DNA of 64,000 bases, taken from assembly GCF_026213295.1 (NCBI RefSeq), contig NC_079434.1, positions 7,739,857 through 7,803,856 of the forward strand, read 5' to 3'. The notes under the pieces are model-generated. The model saw only the letters and a program-made list of their open reading frames with translations, made no database searches and was not told the DNA's origin. How positions within the stretch are numbered: position 1 is the stretch's first letter; the number at the start of each line of letters is the position of its first letter. The position numbers and the translations under genes are program-made. Shown piece by piece: positions 12,620 to 24,300 of the stretch. The stretch is from Gadus chalcogrammus. Its lineage: Eukaryota > Chordata > Actinopteri > Gadiformes > Gadidae.

Positions 12620-14279
12620 AGCAAACTCAGAAGGAGGACTGACCTCTCACACATATTTAATTAATTGTTTAAAATAACCCTGCCTCGTTAAATCAATGAG
12701 CTTGGTGTTTTGCCTAAGAAAAATAGGTGTAGACCAAGTCAAAACTGCAGAAAATAAAAACATCCAACGTTCCTTTTAAGGATACCTTGGAATATCTGTC
12801 TATTTTTTAACCATCGGACCCTAGTTTACGACAAAAACAACACAATTGAAGGCAGCTCCTTTGCCGCGTGGTTTTTAGAGCCATGTAAGGATTAGAGGGG
12901 GCGGCCGATAGCAACCACCATAGCAACCAGGACAGTCAAGTGACCTGAACGCAGCCCCATTGGAAAAAAATTGAATACATACCCTACACACACAGGAGAT
13001 TAATTATATTTAAATTATTATGACCATGGAGCATTTATTTGCATGGGTTTACGTTTCGTTCTGTGTAGCATGCTTCAAAAAATGCAAAATGTTCTGCAAT
13101 CATCCAAAATCCAATTGGCTTGTTGTCAAGGGAACCCAGGGCGACGCTCACTTCCGGGTTGGCCAACATACGTCATCCCTCCGCCACTCCATACTGTAAA
13201 AACACGTTCAAGTTGAATGATAATGCATGAATTTATTCTTTATTCTGCAATAGTAACACGGTAAATAATTGGCAAAAAATAGGCTGAGAACGAATACGTA
13301 TTTGCGATAGGTTCAATAAAACGTAATCACGGACAAAATACGTTTTTCCGACAAACGTAATTAAGAATGCCGAATAGTTGTCTAGAAACGTAATTTTGTT
13401 GAGAAAGGGTTGCTCTGTCAGTTGTCAAAAAAGGCGGACGGACGTGGTCTCTATAGCAACGACCTCAGCTACCCAACAATGATCAAAAAAATTATTGTTT
13501 CTCTCAATCAAAGCACAAAACAGGACAACTGATGTCCATAGCCTTAACCCATACATTTTGTGTAATTAACAAGGACACATTGGTGGAGTTGTGTTGAGTA
13601 ATGTCACCGATTTCGCCGTTAATGTGCAGCCATCGGGTCTACTGTTAGCCAATGGGATGAATGCTCATAGCTTCATATATTGCCGTGGAGGGATCACATT
13701 GTAATGAGTGGAAAACCCCCTGCGTCAAAAAAAAAAAGCACATGGTCCTCCGTTAGCCAATGGGATGAATGCTCATAGCGTCTCTTTGAAAAAACACTCT
13801 TGGCGCTTATCGGACAAAAAACGCTGCCAGCTTTCTTCGTCCTATAAGCGCCGAGAGCGTTTTTTCTATCGCCTAGCAACGAACCCATTCTAGACCAGAC
13901 GTTACTCGACTACTACGTATCCAGGCTAGAGCCCATTAGACATGTCGTGGATCTCGACATGTTCTGTAATTAAAACTATTAATCGCTCCACCGGCACTTT
14001 CCTGAGTAATTTCTCTGCCATTGTTTCTTGTTTTGACAGTTCAGAGTTTCCTTCGTGACGAAGTGTCAATGTTCCGCTTGTGATTGGTTAGTTGCCAAAA
14101 AGACGTCTGACGTCGGCCGCTTTCTTCCTGAAAGTTGAACTTTTTTCAACGCTCCGTATGGCAGAAAAAAACGCTGGGAGAGGCGTTTAATAAAACGGCC
14201 GCTCCATAGGAATATAATGTATAACAAGCGCTGGCAGATTTAAAAAAAACCTAGATGTGAACACGGCCTATGATCTCAA
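12620..14279. other. Repeat-rich spacer between gene A and pseudogene B
   Basis: No gene recognised. A duplicated segment with TTAGCCAATGGGATGAATGC occurs at about 13645 and 13753. The end at about 14230-14270 reads, on the minus strand, TAGGCCGTGTTCACATCTAG, the same family of terminal repeat as the element at 1492-2220. This is therefore probably another copy or remnant of that MITE-like family. Confidence 0.4.
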
Positions 14280-15538
14280 ATATATGCGGCTATAAGACAC
14301 ATTCCACGTGGAATTACGTGGAATGTCATTAATACGTCATTGGAAATGACGTAACTCCTTTCAAGGAGGCGTGCCCTCTCCCAAACTATGCTTGTTCAAC
14401 CTACGAGAAATGCACACTCGACGTGGTCGGTCGGAACTTGACGTGTTTCTGACTAGTTCCGGTGGATGTTGTCAAGTCTGGTGCATGCTGCCCGCAAATG
14501 CAGACGATTTGAAACAAGCCTATCGCTTGTAGTTTTTTAGAGCCCCCCCCCCTCTTACACTTCCTGATGCAAAAATTGTAATTTTGCGTCATTTAAAGCA
14601 GGAGGTGTAAGAGGTAGATTCGGATCCCTCCCGTCTCAGCGGAAAATGTGCTCCGGAAGACGGGGCGCTCATGAAACCTTTCACACCTGGGGCGGTGGGC
14701 AGCTGCGCCCGGGGAGCAGCGCCCGGGGAGCAGGTTGGGGTTTCAGTTACCTTGCTCAAGGGCACCTCATCCGTGGATTAGTACGTTGGAAGGTTCTACA
14801 CACCTACTCACCGTGTCCTTTTTTTTGCCCACGGATTGGGATGCGATCTGCCACCCTCTGATTACAGATCCAGCTCCTTAACCAGCAGTAGGCCACGGAT
14901 AGCCCCTCTAACGCTTGCTATATCTTGTATGATCCATAAAGGTTTATTATTATCCTAATCGTGCATCTTAAAAGTTTAAATATTAATATTGAACACATTA
15001 TGCAGTTCTTTCCCTGTTCCAGCTTCACTTTCAGGATTTTATGGGTGCAGAAAAATTAGCAAGTGATCCCGGACCCGAATGCCAATGTTTACAACACAAT
15101 ATTTTGCCCTTAACAGAACCGTGTTGGCTCCCAGACAGGTTGATTAACGCAAACAACTGATTGAACTACACAAAAACAACCGAATAAGGAGGTCTCTTCA
15201 TGTGAAATCATTATGACTACGGCAATCAGTCTTTTCCCACTTCTAAAAGTCATTCTGTTTGGAGGTCATTAGCACACTCATACTAAAATGGGCTTTGTTT
15301 AAGCTGCAAAATGTTGACATAAATTATTTCCATTTCAGAATGTTCCAAATCGAGGACAAGGGTTGAAGTTTGGGCTGTTCTTAATAAAAGTTAGACACAA
15401 GGATGCACAGTCTCTCCTAGCCACTGGGCTAGAGTTATAGAGAAGGAACCTTACTAAGGAAACAACTACAAGTCTGTCATTTCCACTGTGTGTCTTAGTA
15501 AAGGATGGGTTAGTAATAAATGGCTTCCTGTGTCTCAC
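14280..15538. repeat. Segmental duplication shared with 27380-28275
   Basis: This stretch parallels 27380-28275 in order and sequence. Shared blocks include CTCCTTTCAAGGAGGCGTGC, CCCAAACTATGCTTGTTCAA, the poly-C block at about 14542, the GCCCGGGGAGCAGCGCCCGG block, and the run into the juxtamembrane exon. It shows that pseudogene B and gene C descend from one duplication that included this intron. At 14690-14900 there is also a dispersed fish repeat with TTGCTCAAGGGCACCTCATC. Confidence 0.65.
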
Positions 15539-16117
15539 CTCCTCCACAGTATCTGGCCTTCCTCCCTGTCCACATACTTTACTGGAGTACCTCTTTCTTC
15601 TGTAGAAGAGAACAGAGAGGTGAAGAAGCAACAGCAGAAGTGAAGGAATGGAAAACAAGAAAGAGAGAATATCTCACCTTATCCAGAGGAAGATGAGGAG
15701 GAGAATGGTGGAAAGTAGGACAACAATGCCTCTCACAGCTACTGTTGTTGTCCATGATGATGATGTTGATTTCAAACACTGAATACAAACTACAACATAA
15801 ATAGGCCTTATGCATTATGCGCTTGGCAGTAGTAGTTTCCCCCAAGCTCAGATGTGATATCAGTGATGGTGTAGTTCTGTCCTGATTCTCTCACTGAGTC
15901 TTCATGTTCCTGGAACCAGGTGAAGGTGCTAGGTTGGCATCACTGCTGCAGCTCAGAGTCACTGAACTGCCCTCCTCTATTTCACCAGAGGGACTCACGG
16001 TCACCGAGGGGGTCTTTGGAGCATCTGTTAACAGTTACATTTCATTAACCATATTAATTCCATCATTAATACCGGCAGTTTCAGTGCATCTACCGATAGG
16101 GTGAGAAATGTATTTAG

Positions 16118-16121
16118 GCTA

Positions 16122-16166
<45 letters not shown>

Positions 16167-16213
16167 GCCTGTCTGTCTGCCTGTCTGCCTGTCTGCCTGT
16201 CTGTCTGTCTGTG
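16118..16213. repeat. (CTGT)n tetranucleotide microsatellite
   Basis: About 95 bp of CTGT repeat with a few CTGC units, immediately left of a hAT insertion inside pseudogene B. Confidence 0.9.
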
Positions 16214-16229
16214 TTTGTAGGTTCTAGAA

Positions 16230-16325
16230 CAGGGGTGTCAAACGTACGGCCCGCGGGCCGGATCAGGCCCGCGAACGGGTTTAATCCGGCCCGCGAGATG
16301 ATTTTGTGAAGTACAGTATTGTAAA

Positions 16326-16356
<31 letters not shown>

Positions 16357-17567
16357 AATTATAAAAATCCTTCCTAGCATTACATGAATTGCATTGACTG
16401 GCACTGACTAATTTGTTGTACATTGAACTACTGGACAATTGTGTGTAACTGGAAGTCGCTTTGGAATGTAACGTAAAATGATCTGCTATTTTTCAATGAA
16501 AGAAACTGCTGTTCTTAATGTGTCCACTAGAAATCGCAATAGCAATTATGTTAAACAAGCAAACTTTATACCGGGGCTGAGCAGGGAGCAAGTATAAACA
16601 GGTAGTGCAGCTAGCCCGGAGCTACCTTGTCGCTCTGCCTTATGCTACGGCCACACCAACCGCGTTGCTCGCAGTGGATACCGCGAGTACCGCGCCTAAC
16701 CTGACGCTTGATCGGTGTGTGGTGGTTCAACGCTTCCACCGCGTCACCGCGCCACCGCAGCTAGATGAGTCCATGTCCATGCAAGTGAACGGAGCGTTCC
16801 CTCTTCGTCATAACTATCAAACCAAACATCCTTCACATTCACTGAGCAAAAATTATGAAATTAAAATGCACATTTCTCGCTAAAAATGTTTCCATAAACG
16901 CATTTAATGGCGTAACTATAACTATTTCCACCCAGAATAAAGAAAGATGTCGGCCGTGGCTGCGCTGGAGTCCGAGGTAGGAAACCCAAACGCCGCGTTT
17001 GGGTGCATGATAGAGTTTAGATCGGGTTAGATTAAATAATCTCTGATATAAATAACACTAATCGGGTTAAATAACTTCACATGGTGTGTCTGGTGTGTTT
17101 CCAGCATTCGTAGTGTTGATCAGCAGAGAAATAGTCCGCCAGGCTGCGTTTACGTGCGTAATTACGTGCAACTTCCGCGCCTAAAGCCCCCAACGCAACG
17201 CTTCAACGCGTGTACCGTGCCTAGACCAATGGTTCCCTATGCAAAAATGCCGATTTTCAACGCCCCTACCGCGAGCAACGCGGTTGGTGTGGCCGTACCT
17301 TTATACTTCCAACATTATGCGCTTTGGCACTCTCATTGCCCCAAAATGTCTCTGTCAAAAAGACGAAAAGTGGACACAGTGCAGAGTTTTACAAGAAAAA
17401 TGGTCATCGTACTTTTTATTCACGGAAGTAAATGGGAAACCTGTGTTTGGTGTGCTCACAGCATGTTTAATTTTACAAAATTATGCCAAATTTTTACCGG
17501 TCCGGCCCACTTGGGAATAGATTTTCCTCCATGTGGCCCCTAGGCTAAAATGAGTTTGACACCCCTG
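16230..17567. mobile_element. hAT (Charlie-like) nonautonomous element with 8-bp TSD
   Basis: Ends are CAGGGGTGTCAAACG and the complement of CAGGGGTGTCAAACT. A perfect 8-bp duplication TTCTAGAA flanks the unit (16222-16229 and 17568-17575). Subterminal CGGCCCGCGGGCCGG and CCGGCCCAC motifs are typical of this hAT group. No transposase frame is intact. It lies in an intron of pseudogene B and holds a nested second element (16646-17297). Confidence 0.9.
16646..17297. mobile_element. Nested MITE with 27-bp inverted repeats
   Basis: Inverted ends TACGGCCACACCAACCGCGT on the left and the same sequence in complement ending at 17297, about 27 bp matched in all, inside the larger hAT. No target duplication could be fixed by eye. 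Flanks are CTTATGC and CCTTTATAC. Confidence 0.7.
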
Positions 17568-17654
17568 TTCTAGAAGGTTTGTGTTATATGTTACCTTAAA
17601 TATCTTTTGTAATTGTCGTACACCCAGATCTCCAGGTGACTGAGCTTATGTATG

Positions 17655-17712
17655 TATATTTACATTTAGGAATTTAGTCAGTCGCTTTTATCCAAAGCGA
17701 CTGACAATAAGA
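17655..17712. repeat. Common fish repeat tail
   Basis: The motif TCGCTTTTATCCAAAGCGAC is a very common dispersed fragment in teleost genomes (LINE/SINE tail type). A fragment only. Confidence 0.5.
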
Positions 17713-18513
17713 AAATTTGTCATAAGAAGTGAAACAATATATTGCTATCGATACAATAAAGATGTTCATAGAACCAAGTGTAGTACCAACAATCGCTAGG
17801 CTAACAAATTACCCCTATACAGCAGTGATAGCAGCTACTACAGATGCTACACATATGTAAGTATGACCTCTGTATATCTCTAGGACAGTTCATCTGATCT
17901 ACTTCACGCTTGCCGTGCGTATTGCTGAGAGCTGAGGAAGTGCAGTGTTGACTTATTTGGACACACGACACGTTCAACATTAACACACTTTGAACCAAAC
18001 TGTGCAGCAGTGGGGCGGGGCTTCAGGGCTCTGCAGTTCACTTGGTCACTGTACTTGGATGCTGGATACACAACCGTTATATTAGTCGAACAATAACTAG
18101 AAGTGTCTCTGTATGTCTGCATGTCCTTTATCAACTTCTCTTTTCGTGTTTCTGAGAACACAGGAAGTGTCGTGTCGAGTGTGAAGTATTTTAAAAGAGT
18201 GACGTTCGATAAAGCTGCTAGCAGAAACACAGGAGGCCAAGCGATCGGCCCGTTCAGCAGAGGCTCGTTTGGAACGGGCTCTGCACTGGTTCATGGTAAT
18301 ATGTAGTTCTGTACCCTAAAGGGTCCATTACATCTGGTATCATGTCAGTGTACGGTGGAGGGGACTTACACACTAAAGGAGAGCGGAGACGTTCGTATCC
18401 TTCAACAGCACATGAATAGCTGTCTCCAGACTGAATGTAGGCCCAGTACTTCACTCCCTGTCCTACATTGTCTCCATTCCTGAACCAGATGTAGGGAGGG
18501 TCACCGGCTAGAC

Positions 18514-18865
18514 CAGGGGTCCCCAACCTTTTCCGCATCAAGGACCGGTATGATTCTCCAAATAGTTTCACGGACCGGGTTAGGGGGGGGAGTGGGGGTG
18601 GGGGGGTGGTTGGGTTGTGTTGCACAGAGGTTGCCAAAAATGCAAACATGTTATATGCAATCTAACAACTGCATATAGACTTATGTAAAAGAGTGACAGT
18701 ATTGCGAAGTAAATTGAGTTTATTAAGTGTGCATGCATTTTGCATGAATTAAAAAAAATAATCTCAATTTTTTCTAGTCATGTCGTAGCCTCGTTAACCT
18801 ACGGCCTAGTTAGGAATGTCCCGCGGCCCGGTACCGGTCCGCGGCCCGGTGGTTGGGGACCGCTG
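18514..18865. mobile_element. 352-bp hAT element inside an Ig exon
   Basis: Ends CAGGGGTCCCCAACC and GGTTGGGGACCGCTG, flanked by GGCTAGAC (18506-18513) and AGCTAGAC (18866-18873), an 8-bp duplication with one change. The duplicated bases match the uninterrupted exon in genes A, C and E, so the insertion point is certain. It destroys the second Ig-like domain of pseudogene B. Confidence 0.92.
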
Positions 18866-19544
18866 AGCTAGACCACACATACTGTGACACTCCAGCTCTG
18901 CCCCGGTAGGACTGGTAGGGTGAGGAAAGGACACCTCTCCATGTCAGGATTGGAGACATGGAGAGGAAGAGGGAATAGTGGTAAGAGAGAAGGAAAAGAG
19001 AGGAGTAGAGACGAGTAGAAGGAGAGGAGAGCATGAGAGAGGTAAGGAGATGGCATGCAGTGTCTACCTTATCATTGAATCTGAGTACTAACATTGCAGC
19101 AGAATTCATGTCTAAATCATCATTAATAGAATAAATAGGGGTAAAACAGTCGCTTTCGACATTTAACTAATCTAACCCCATGATGTATATCGTTCAAGAT
19201 CGTCTAGCAACCAGGAAAGTATTGATATCTAAAGAACAGTACCATCAATTCAAGAGACTGTCTACAACCTGCAACAAAGTGGTATTTTACAATGACTGAA
19301 ACATAGAAAGTGGACCGTTCTCTGTTCTCGTTGTCTGTTTAACCAAACACACGTTCTAGAGGGTGATTCTTTAATGTTCTGTTTACTACTATTCTATCTT
19401 AAAAATGCTGTGGTTTCACCCTCTCCTCGTTCTAGTTGCTTGGTTGTCATGTTATTGAAACAGTTACATGTTAACGATGTAAATGAACCAACCTGGTACT
19501 GATAGAAGGAAAGCTAGAAATCATCTTTCTGCTGATCTATTCAT

Positions 19545-21390
19545 AGTGAGTCCTCTCCTCTCTCACTATGTTGTTCTGGGAGATATTTAAACACACCATA
19601 ATGAAGAAACAAATAAACAATTAAAAACGACATACAAGCAAAACTCTATGAATAAGATTCATTAACCATAGCAATACAAGTTACAAGTTAATGTAGAGGA
19701 GGAAGCTGGTCTGACTTCTAGTCTTTGGTTCCATTTTATGCAGTGACCTCAACAGAAACCAAACAGCATTGAAAGACTTCCTTCCTCTTCACACCATGAT
19801 TCACAGAAGGAACAGAAGCCTGGTAACTACTGGGCCTGTATAATCAACCTTTTAGACCACAAAGAAAGATACAAAGTTTCTTCGTCTTTCACCTTCTGCT
19901 TTTAAAAATATTTGTTTTATTTTTCTGTCCTTCTGCTCCTTACTCACACACAATCAGGCAGGTAAACACACATGCACACATACAAACACAATCACCCACA
20001 CACAAAGACAAACACACAAACACAAACACACAGACACACAGACACTGTGGCACCCCGGCTGGCTGAGAGGCTGGTTCAAACAGGAAGTAGGCACGGTTGA
20101 GGCGGGTATAAAGCCGTTCACGGCTTTATACCCGCCGTTTAATTTAAAATTAATTCAATATAGATTGATAGACCAATAGGCCTATTTATTTATATATATT
20201 ATAAAAAGGCCTATTGGACTATCAATATCTAAGGACGTTTTATTAGACTGACGCACATGTATTTATTCTGTTCAATGAGATGTTAACTGATAACATAGGC
20301 TTTTGGTTATGGTAGCAGCCATATTGACAATGGCTGCCAAAGTTTGACTAAAAGAGCAAAAACATATCAGACCGCGGAGAGAATCGAACACACACCCTCT
20401 TGATTATTAACCTAGCATCACTAACACTTGTACCACTGGCTTCCAAAACGTACCCTTATATTAAAGTATATTACTCTATTACGAAGAACTGTACATAATA
20501 TACCTCATTAGGCTTAATGACATTTAACAAAACAAATAGGCTATAGGCCTATATAAAATACATTATTTGAATATGCCCCAAATTACAACTAATATATCAT
20601 TCTATAACGAAGAACTTTGTACATAATATACCTTATTAGGCTTAATGACATTTAACAAACAAATAGGCTTTATATAATATATAAAATACATTATTTGAAT
20701 GCGCCCCAAATTACAACTAATATATTTGATTGATACTGATAGAGCAACGATTTCATCATTTACTTCAATAGAAAAATATTAAAGTAATATTAGCAATAAA
20801 GAGCTGTAGGTAGCTTTCGCCAGAGAGCATGACTTTCTGGTAGGTTCAACTGTCGCAAAAACCCATTAATAACATTTATTCTGCCATAGTATTTATTGAA
20901 AAGTTAAGTTTAATCTATAATATAAGTCTTTTTAGCCATGGATCTAGATCTGTTCAGGAGAATTTCAGCACCTCGGACAACAGCGCAGGGTTGCCAGGGC
21001 CTGCAAACAACGTCCTGCCCACATACTGTTCAAAATCCACCCAAAATGTCCTAGAAGCAGCCCAAATTAAAAGATGTTTCATTTCGGCCAATGTATTGAA
21101 AGTAATAATATTTGAGTGATTTTTTTGTTGTTGTAGCAGCGAAATGCATTGTGTTTGTGTGTGTGTGTGTGTGTCCACTGCCCCACCCCGCCCATCCTCT
21201 GGTGTTTAATAGTTCTGACTGAGTTTTCATAAAGATTATAGAATACATAATACACCCCAACTGTTTCTGTGGTGGGATTTGAAAGTACCAAAGAAAACCG
21301 GTGCTGTGCTGTTAAACTAAATGGATGAGACTCTCTACCTAGTTCCACTATTTAAATATTGCTGCTACAACTGGTTCAATATCTGAGGTA
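19545..21390. other. Spacer between pseudogene B and gene C
   Basis: Holds the shared 5' leader block of B (about 19690-19870), a CA tract to 20045, a perfect 16-bp-stem hairpin (20101-20136), and an inverted repeat around 20166-20232 sharing the motif GACCAATAGGCCTATT. A tandem duplication of about 126 bp starts at 20481 and 20607. A short GT tract lies at 21149-21174. No gene recognised. Confidence 0.5.
20101..20136. repeat. Perfect hairpin, 16-bp stem and 4-nt loop
   Basis: GGCGGGTATAAAGCCG, then TTCA, then the exact complement. Such a structure may mark a fold-back transposon junction or the cut point of an insertion; no flanking duplication is evident. Confidence 0.7.
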
Positions 21391-24300
21391 TTATTTGATG
21401 GTGCTGTAGAACTCTGGGGTTTCTGCCGGGTCACTTTCTCTGAAAAGAAGACAGAACTCCAGTCACCCTGTGAAACAGATCCATTGGGTCGATAAAGTCT
21501 CAAAACATAGTCTATTTCTTCTTTAGAAATACCAAGAGAAGCTTACCCAGGGACAGCGTTGACCCTTTGAATGTTGACCAGAGAGCAAAAGACAGCAGTC
21601 TTGACTGATTGGCCACCGGAGCCAGGCACTTTCTGCTCCTCGGACACAGAGGTGTCGATGCTGGCATAGTGATGGTCATCCAACTCTTCTATTGGTTCTC
21701 TCTGTGCTACAGTGTCTAAGCGATTGGTCAGAGCTGAGACGTTGTCATACACAGTAACAGGAAGTAGCTGATGGGGAGTGAGAACAGAAGAGTACATTAG
21801 GTTGACAAATACAATTCCTTAAGACAGTCCTGAAGGTCATGTGCTTCTGGTTTATTTAGAGACCCTTGGTTGTGACTACTGGTCCCATCATGCAGGCTGC
21901 TGTAGGCCTCACTTCAAGACCTTCCTGCAAGTTTTCCTCCAACTGTTGATCTCCTAAAACTGTTTTGTTTTAACAACATTAATTTGCCTCTTTAAAACAA
22001 AATAAGACATCCCAAACTGATAACTGATGGAATTCAGTTGACGTTTCGCTTCAAAGATGAATACATCAAACATAGTGTATGGTGCCATGTCCAAACAGCC
22101 ACAGAGAAAGCATACAAAGAAAACTGATGATCATGGACCACAGTTTGGGTTTGGTTTGATTGTGTTTTGGTCAGGTTATAAAACATAGAATTCCCGGAAC
22201 TGCCGCTCTACTCCAGCTGGTGTCCATTGGTCACAACAGCGTTGGCCGCACTCAGCGCGATGGGAAACACTTGCGACGGAGGGGGAGGAACAGTCACGGG
22301 ACCTCAGTGTGAGTCGTTTTAAGAGTCTTTTGCAAAACGCGAGTCTATGCAGAAGAGAGGGCGCACCCTAGCACCCCCCACCCCCTGGATGTTCTCAGAA
22401 CAGCCTTTGAAGGATCTCTAGACGCTGATTGAGGAGGCTTCCTCGATCAGCGTGAAATTCAGCGTGAAAAACAATGTACTTCGTCAGACACAGGTGCGGG
22501 TCCGGTCGGACGCCTGAACTTTGCGGGCGGTCGCGGGTTTTACGATTGTGACCGAGACTTCTCCGGTGCTTCGGAACTGCTGAATAACGTGGAGATGGTG
22601 GCCATGGTGGAAAAGGGATTGGGGGAAGCAACTTTGGCTTTGACTCTATGAAGTTAAGATTGAACCGCGACTTCAGATCGATGTGGTAGGGACCAGAGAC
22701 GTCTGAGAACCTGACGAAGTTCGTTATTCGTAATATCATCCGTAGGCACACACAGTTTTTGGCATGATATTATATATTATATTATAGTATATATTATATA
22801 TTATATATTATATTCAGTGTTGGGTAGTAACGGAATACATGTACCGCCGTTACGTATTCAGAAGGCAAATTATAACTAAATGTATTACGTTACAGTTTCA
22901 ATTTAAATAGTTGGTATTTAGAATACAGTTACATTGTTGAAATAAATGGATTACATGACGATACTTTTCACAAGTTTATTCGTGCTTTCACACCAACAGC
23001 ATTAAGTGCTCACTAAACAAGTTTGGTCCCTTGATTCGGTACGTTTGCGTTGGTGTGAATGCGACCACCGCAGTTCGATGCAAACCAAATCAGTCGGCAG
23101 AGACCTACCTGAACAGCTGGTCTCGGTTCGCATCCAGACGAACCCTGGTGCGGTTCGCTTGAGATGTGAAAGCGAACGCATCTCGGTCCGATCCAGTTCT
23201 AAAAAGCGTATGCCTATTTGGACGTAACAGGCACCCGCTCAGCCGCACGCATTATGGGAATTAATGATTGAATAGCGGTAACTCCAAGACTAGCAGCATG
23301 TTGTCGGACCGTCGGGTGAAAATTAGTCGTGGATCAACATGGAGTCAAGAGGAGATGGAATGTCTACTTGATATCTGGACAGACATCCACATAGAACGTA
23401 TGCTGGAAAACACACATAAAAATTACGATGCATTTAACACATTCAGCACCAGGATGAGGGAGAAGGAGTTCGACCGGTCCGCAACTTTATGAAACAAATG
23501 AATATCGAGTGCAGCCCGCTGGATATCATTGATTATTTACTTTCGCAGACGCTTTTCCCCCACTTTTTGGGCCCTATTTTAACGGTCTGAAACGCAAGTG
23601 AGAAGCACCAAGCGCAAGTAGCTTTGTGGGCGGTTCTATGGCTATGTTCCTATTTTACCGGCGCAAAAATGACTCTTGCGCCCGGCGCAAATTTAAAAAG
23701 AGTTGGTCTGAAGTAGCCTAATTACCCGTAGGTGTGTTTTGGGTGTTACGTGCAATAAACCAATGAGAGTGCCAGCTCCCATCCCCTTTAAGAGCCATGA
23801 GCGCATTTGAATCTGACGAGTTGATATTCTGACAGTCTCCGATGAGACAGATGCACATGAATTTCAAGCTTCAAATGGCTCAGTTTATGGCCAAATAATA
23901 TGGCCTAATTCACACATGGAATAAGGTTTTCTTCCACAAGTCCTCAAATAAATTTCGGCAAAGAAAACTTAACACACATATGATATGCGGCAACTGTGGT
24001 TCTATTTAATAATATACGCAATACATTATAAACATTGTTTCTTACCAGTATTGTATGCATTATCGTTATTGACTTTAGTTTGCGTGTGTTTAAACAGATG
24101 GACGCACACACGCATGCATTCATTAATTATATTACATATACACACACGCGCACCCGCATTCATTCATTCTTTTTAACACTCACTCGCGGCAAAACAATGT
24201 TTTCTCACGATCAAATACTCATCAATCCTAAAAGTTATGGGCATGTACAGGATGTCTGTGTCAAGAAAATATGTGTTTGCTGTATATGGCCTGTTTAGTA

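Larger units (their letters stand above)
15539..19544 (-). pseudogene. CD22/Siglec-like receptor pseudogene (gene B)
   Basis: Recognisable parts, 5' to 3': signal exon 19493-19544, second Ig-like exon 18370-18935 split by a hAT, one C2 exon 15808-16024, transmembrane exon 15678-15789, juxtamembrane exon 15539-15599. Lesions: the signal exon has TGA at codon 8 where paralogues have GGA; the V-set exon is deleted, with homology jumping from the second domain into the 5' intron at about 18935; a 352-bp hAT sits inside the second domain; the C2 exon has a 4-nt deletion and lacks its donor and the following intron start. That C2 exon has the upstream border of the first C2 and the body of the second, so it looks like an unequal recombination product. 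The membrane and juxtamembrane exons stay open. No tail exon was found. Confidence 0.85.

Noticed and set aside
16121..16309. Cys/Leu/Ser-rich frame
   Set aside because: Translation of the (CTGT)n microsatellite running into a transposon end.
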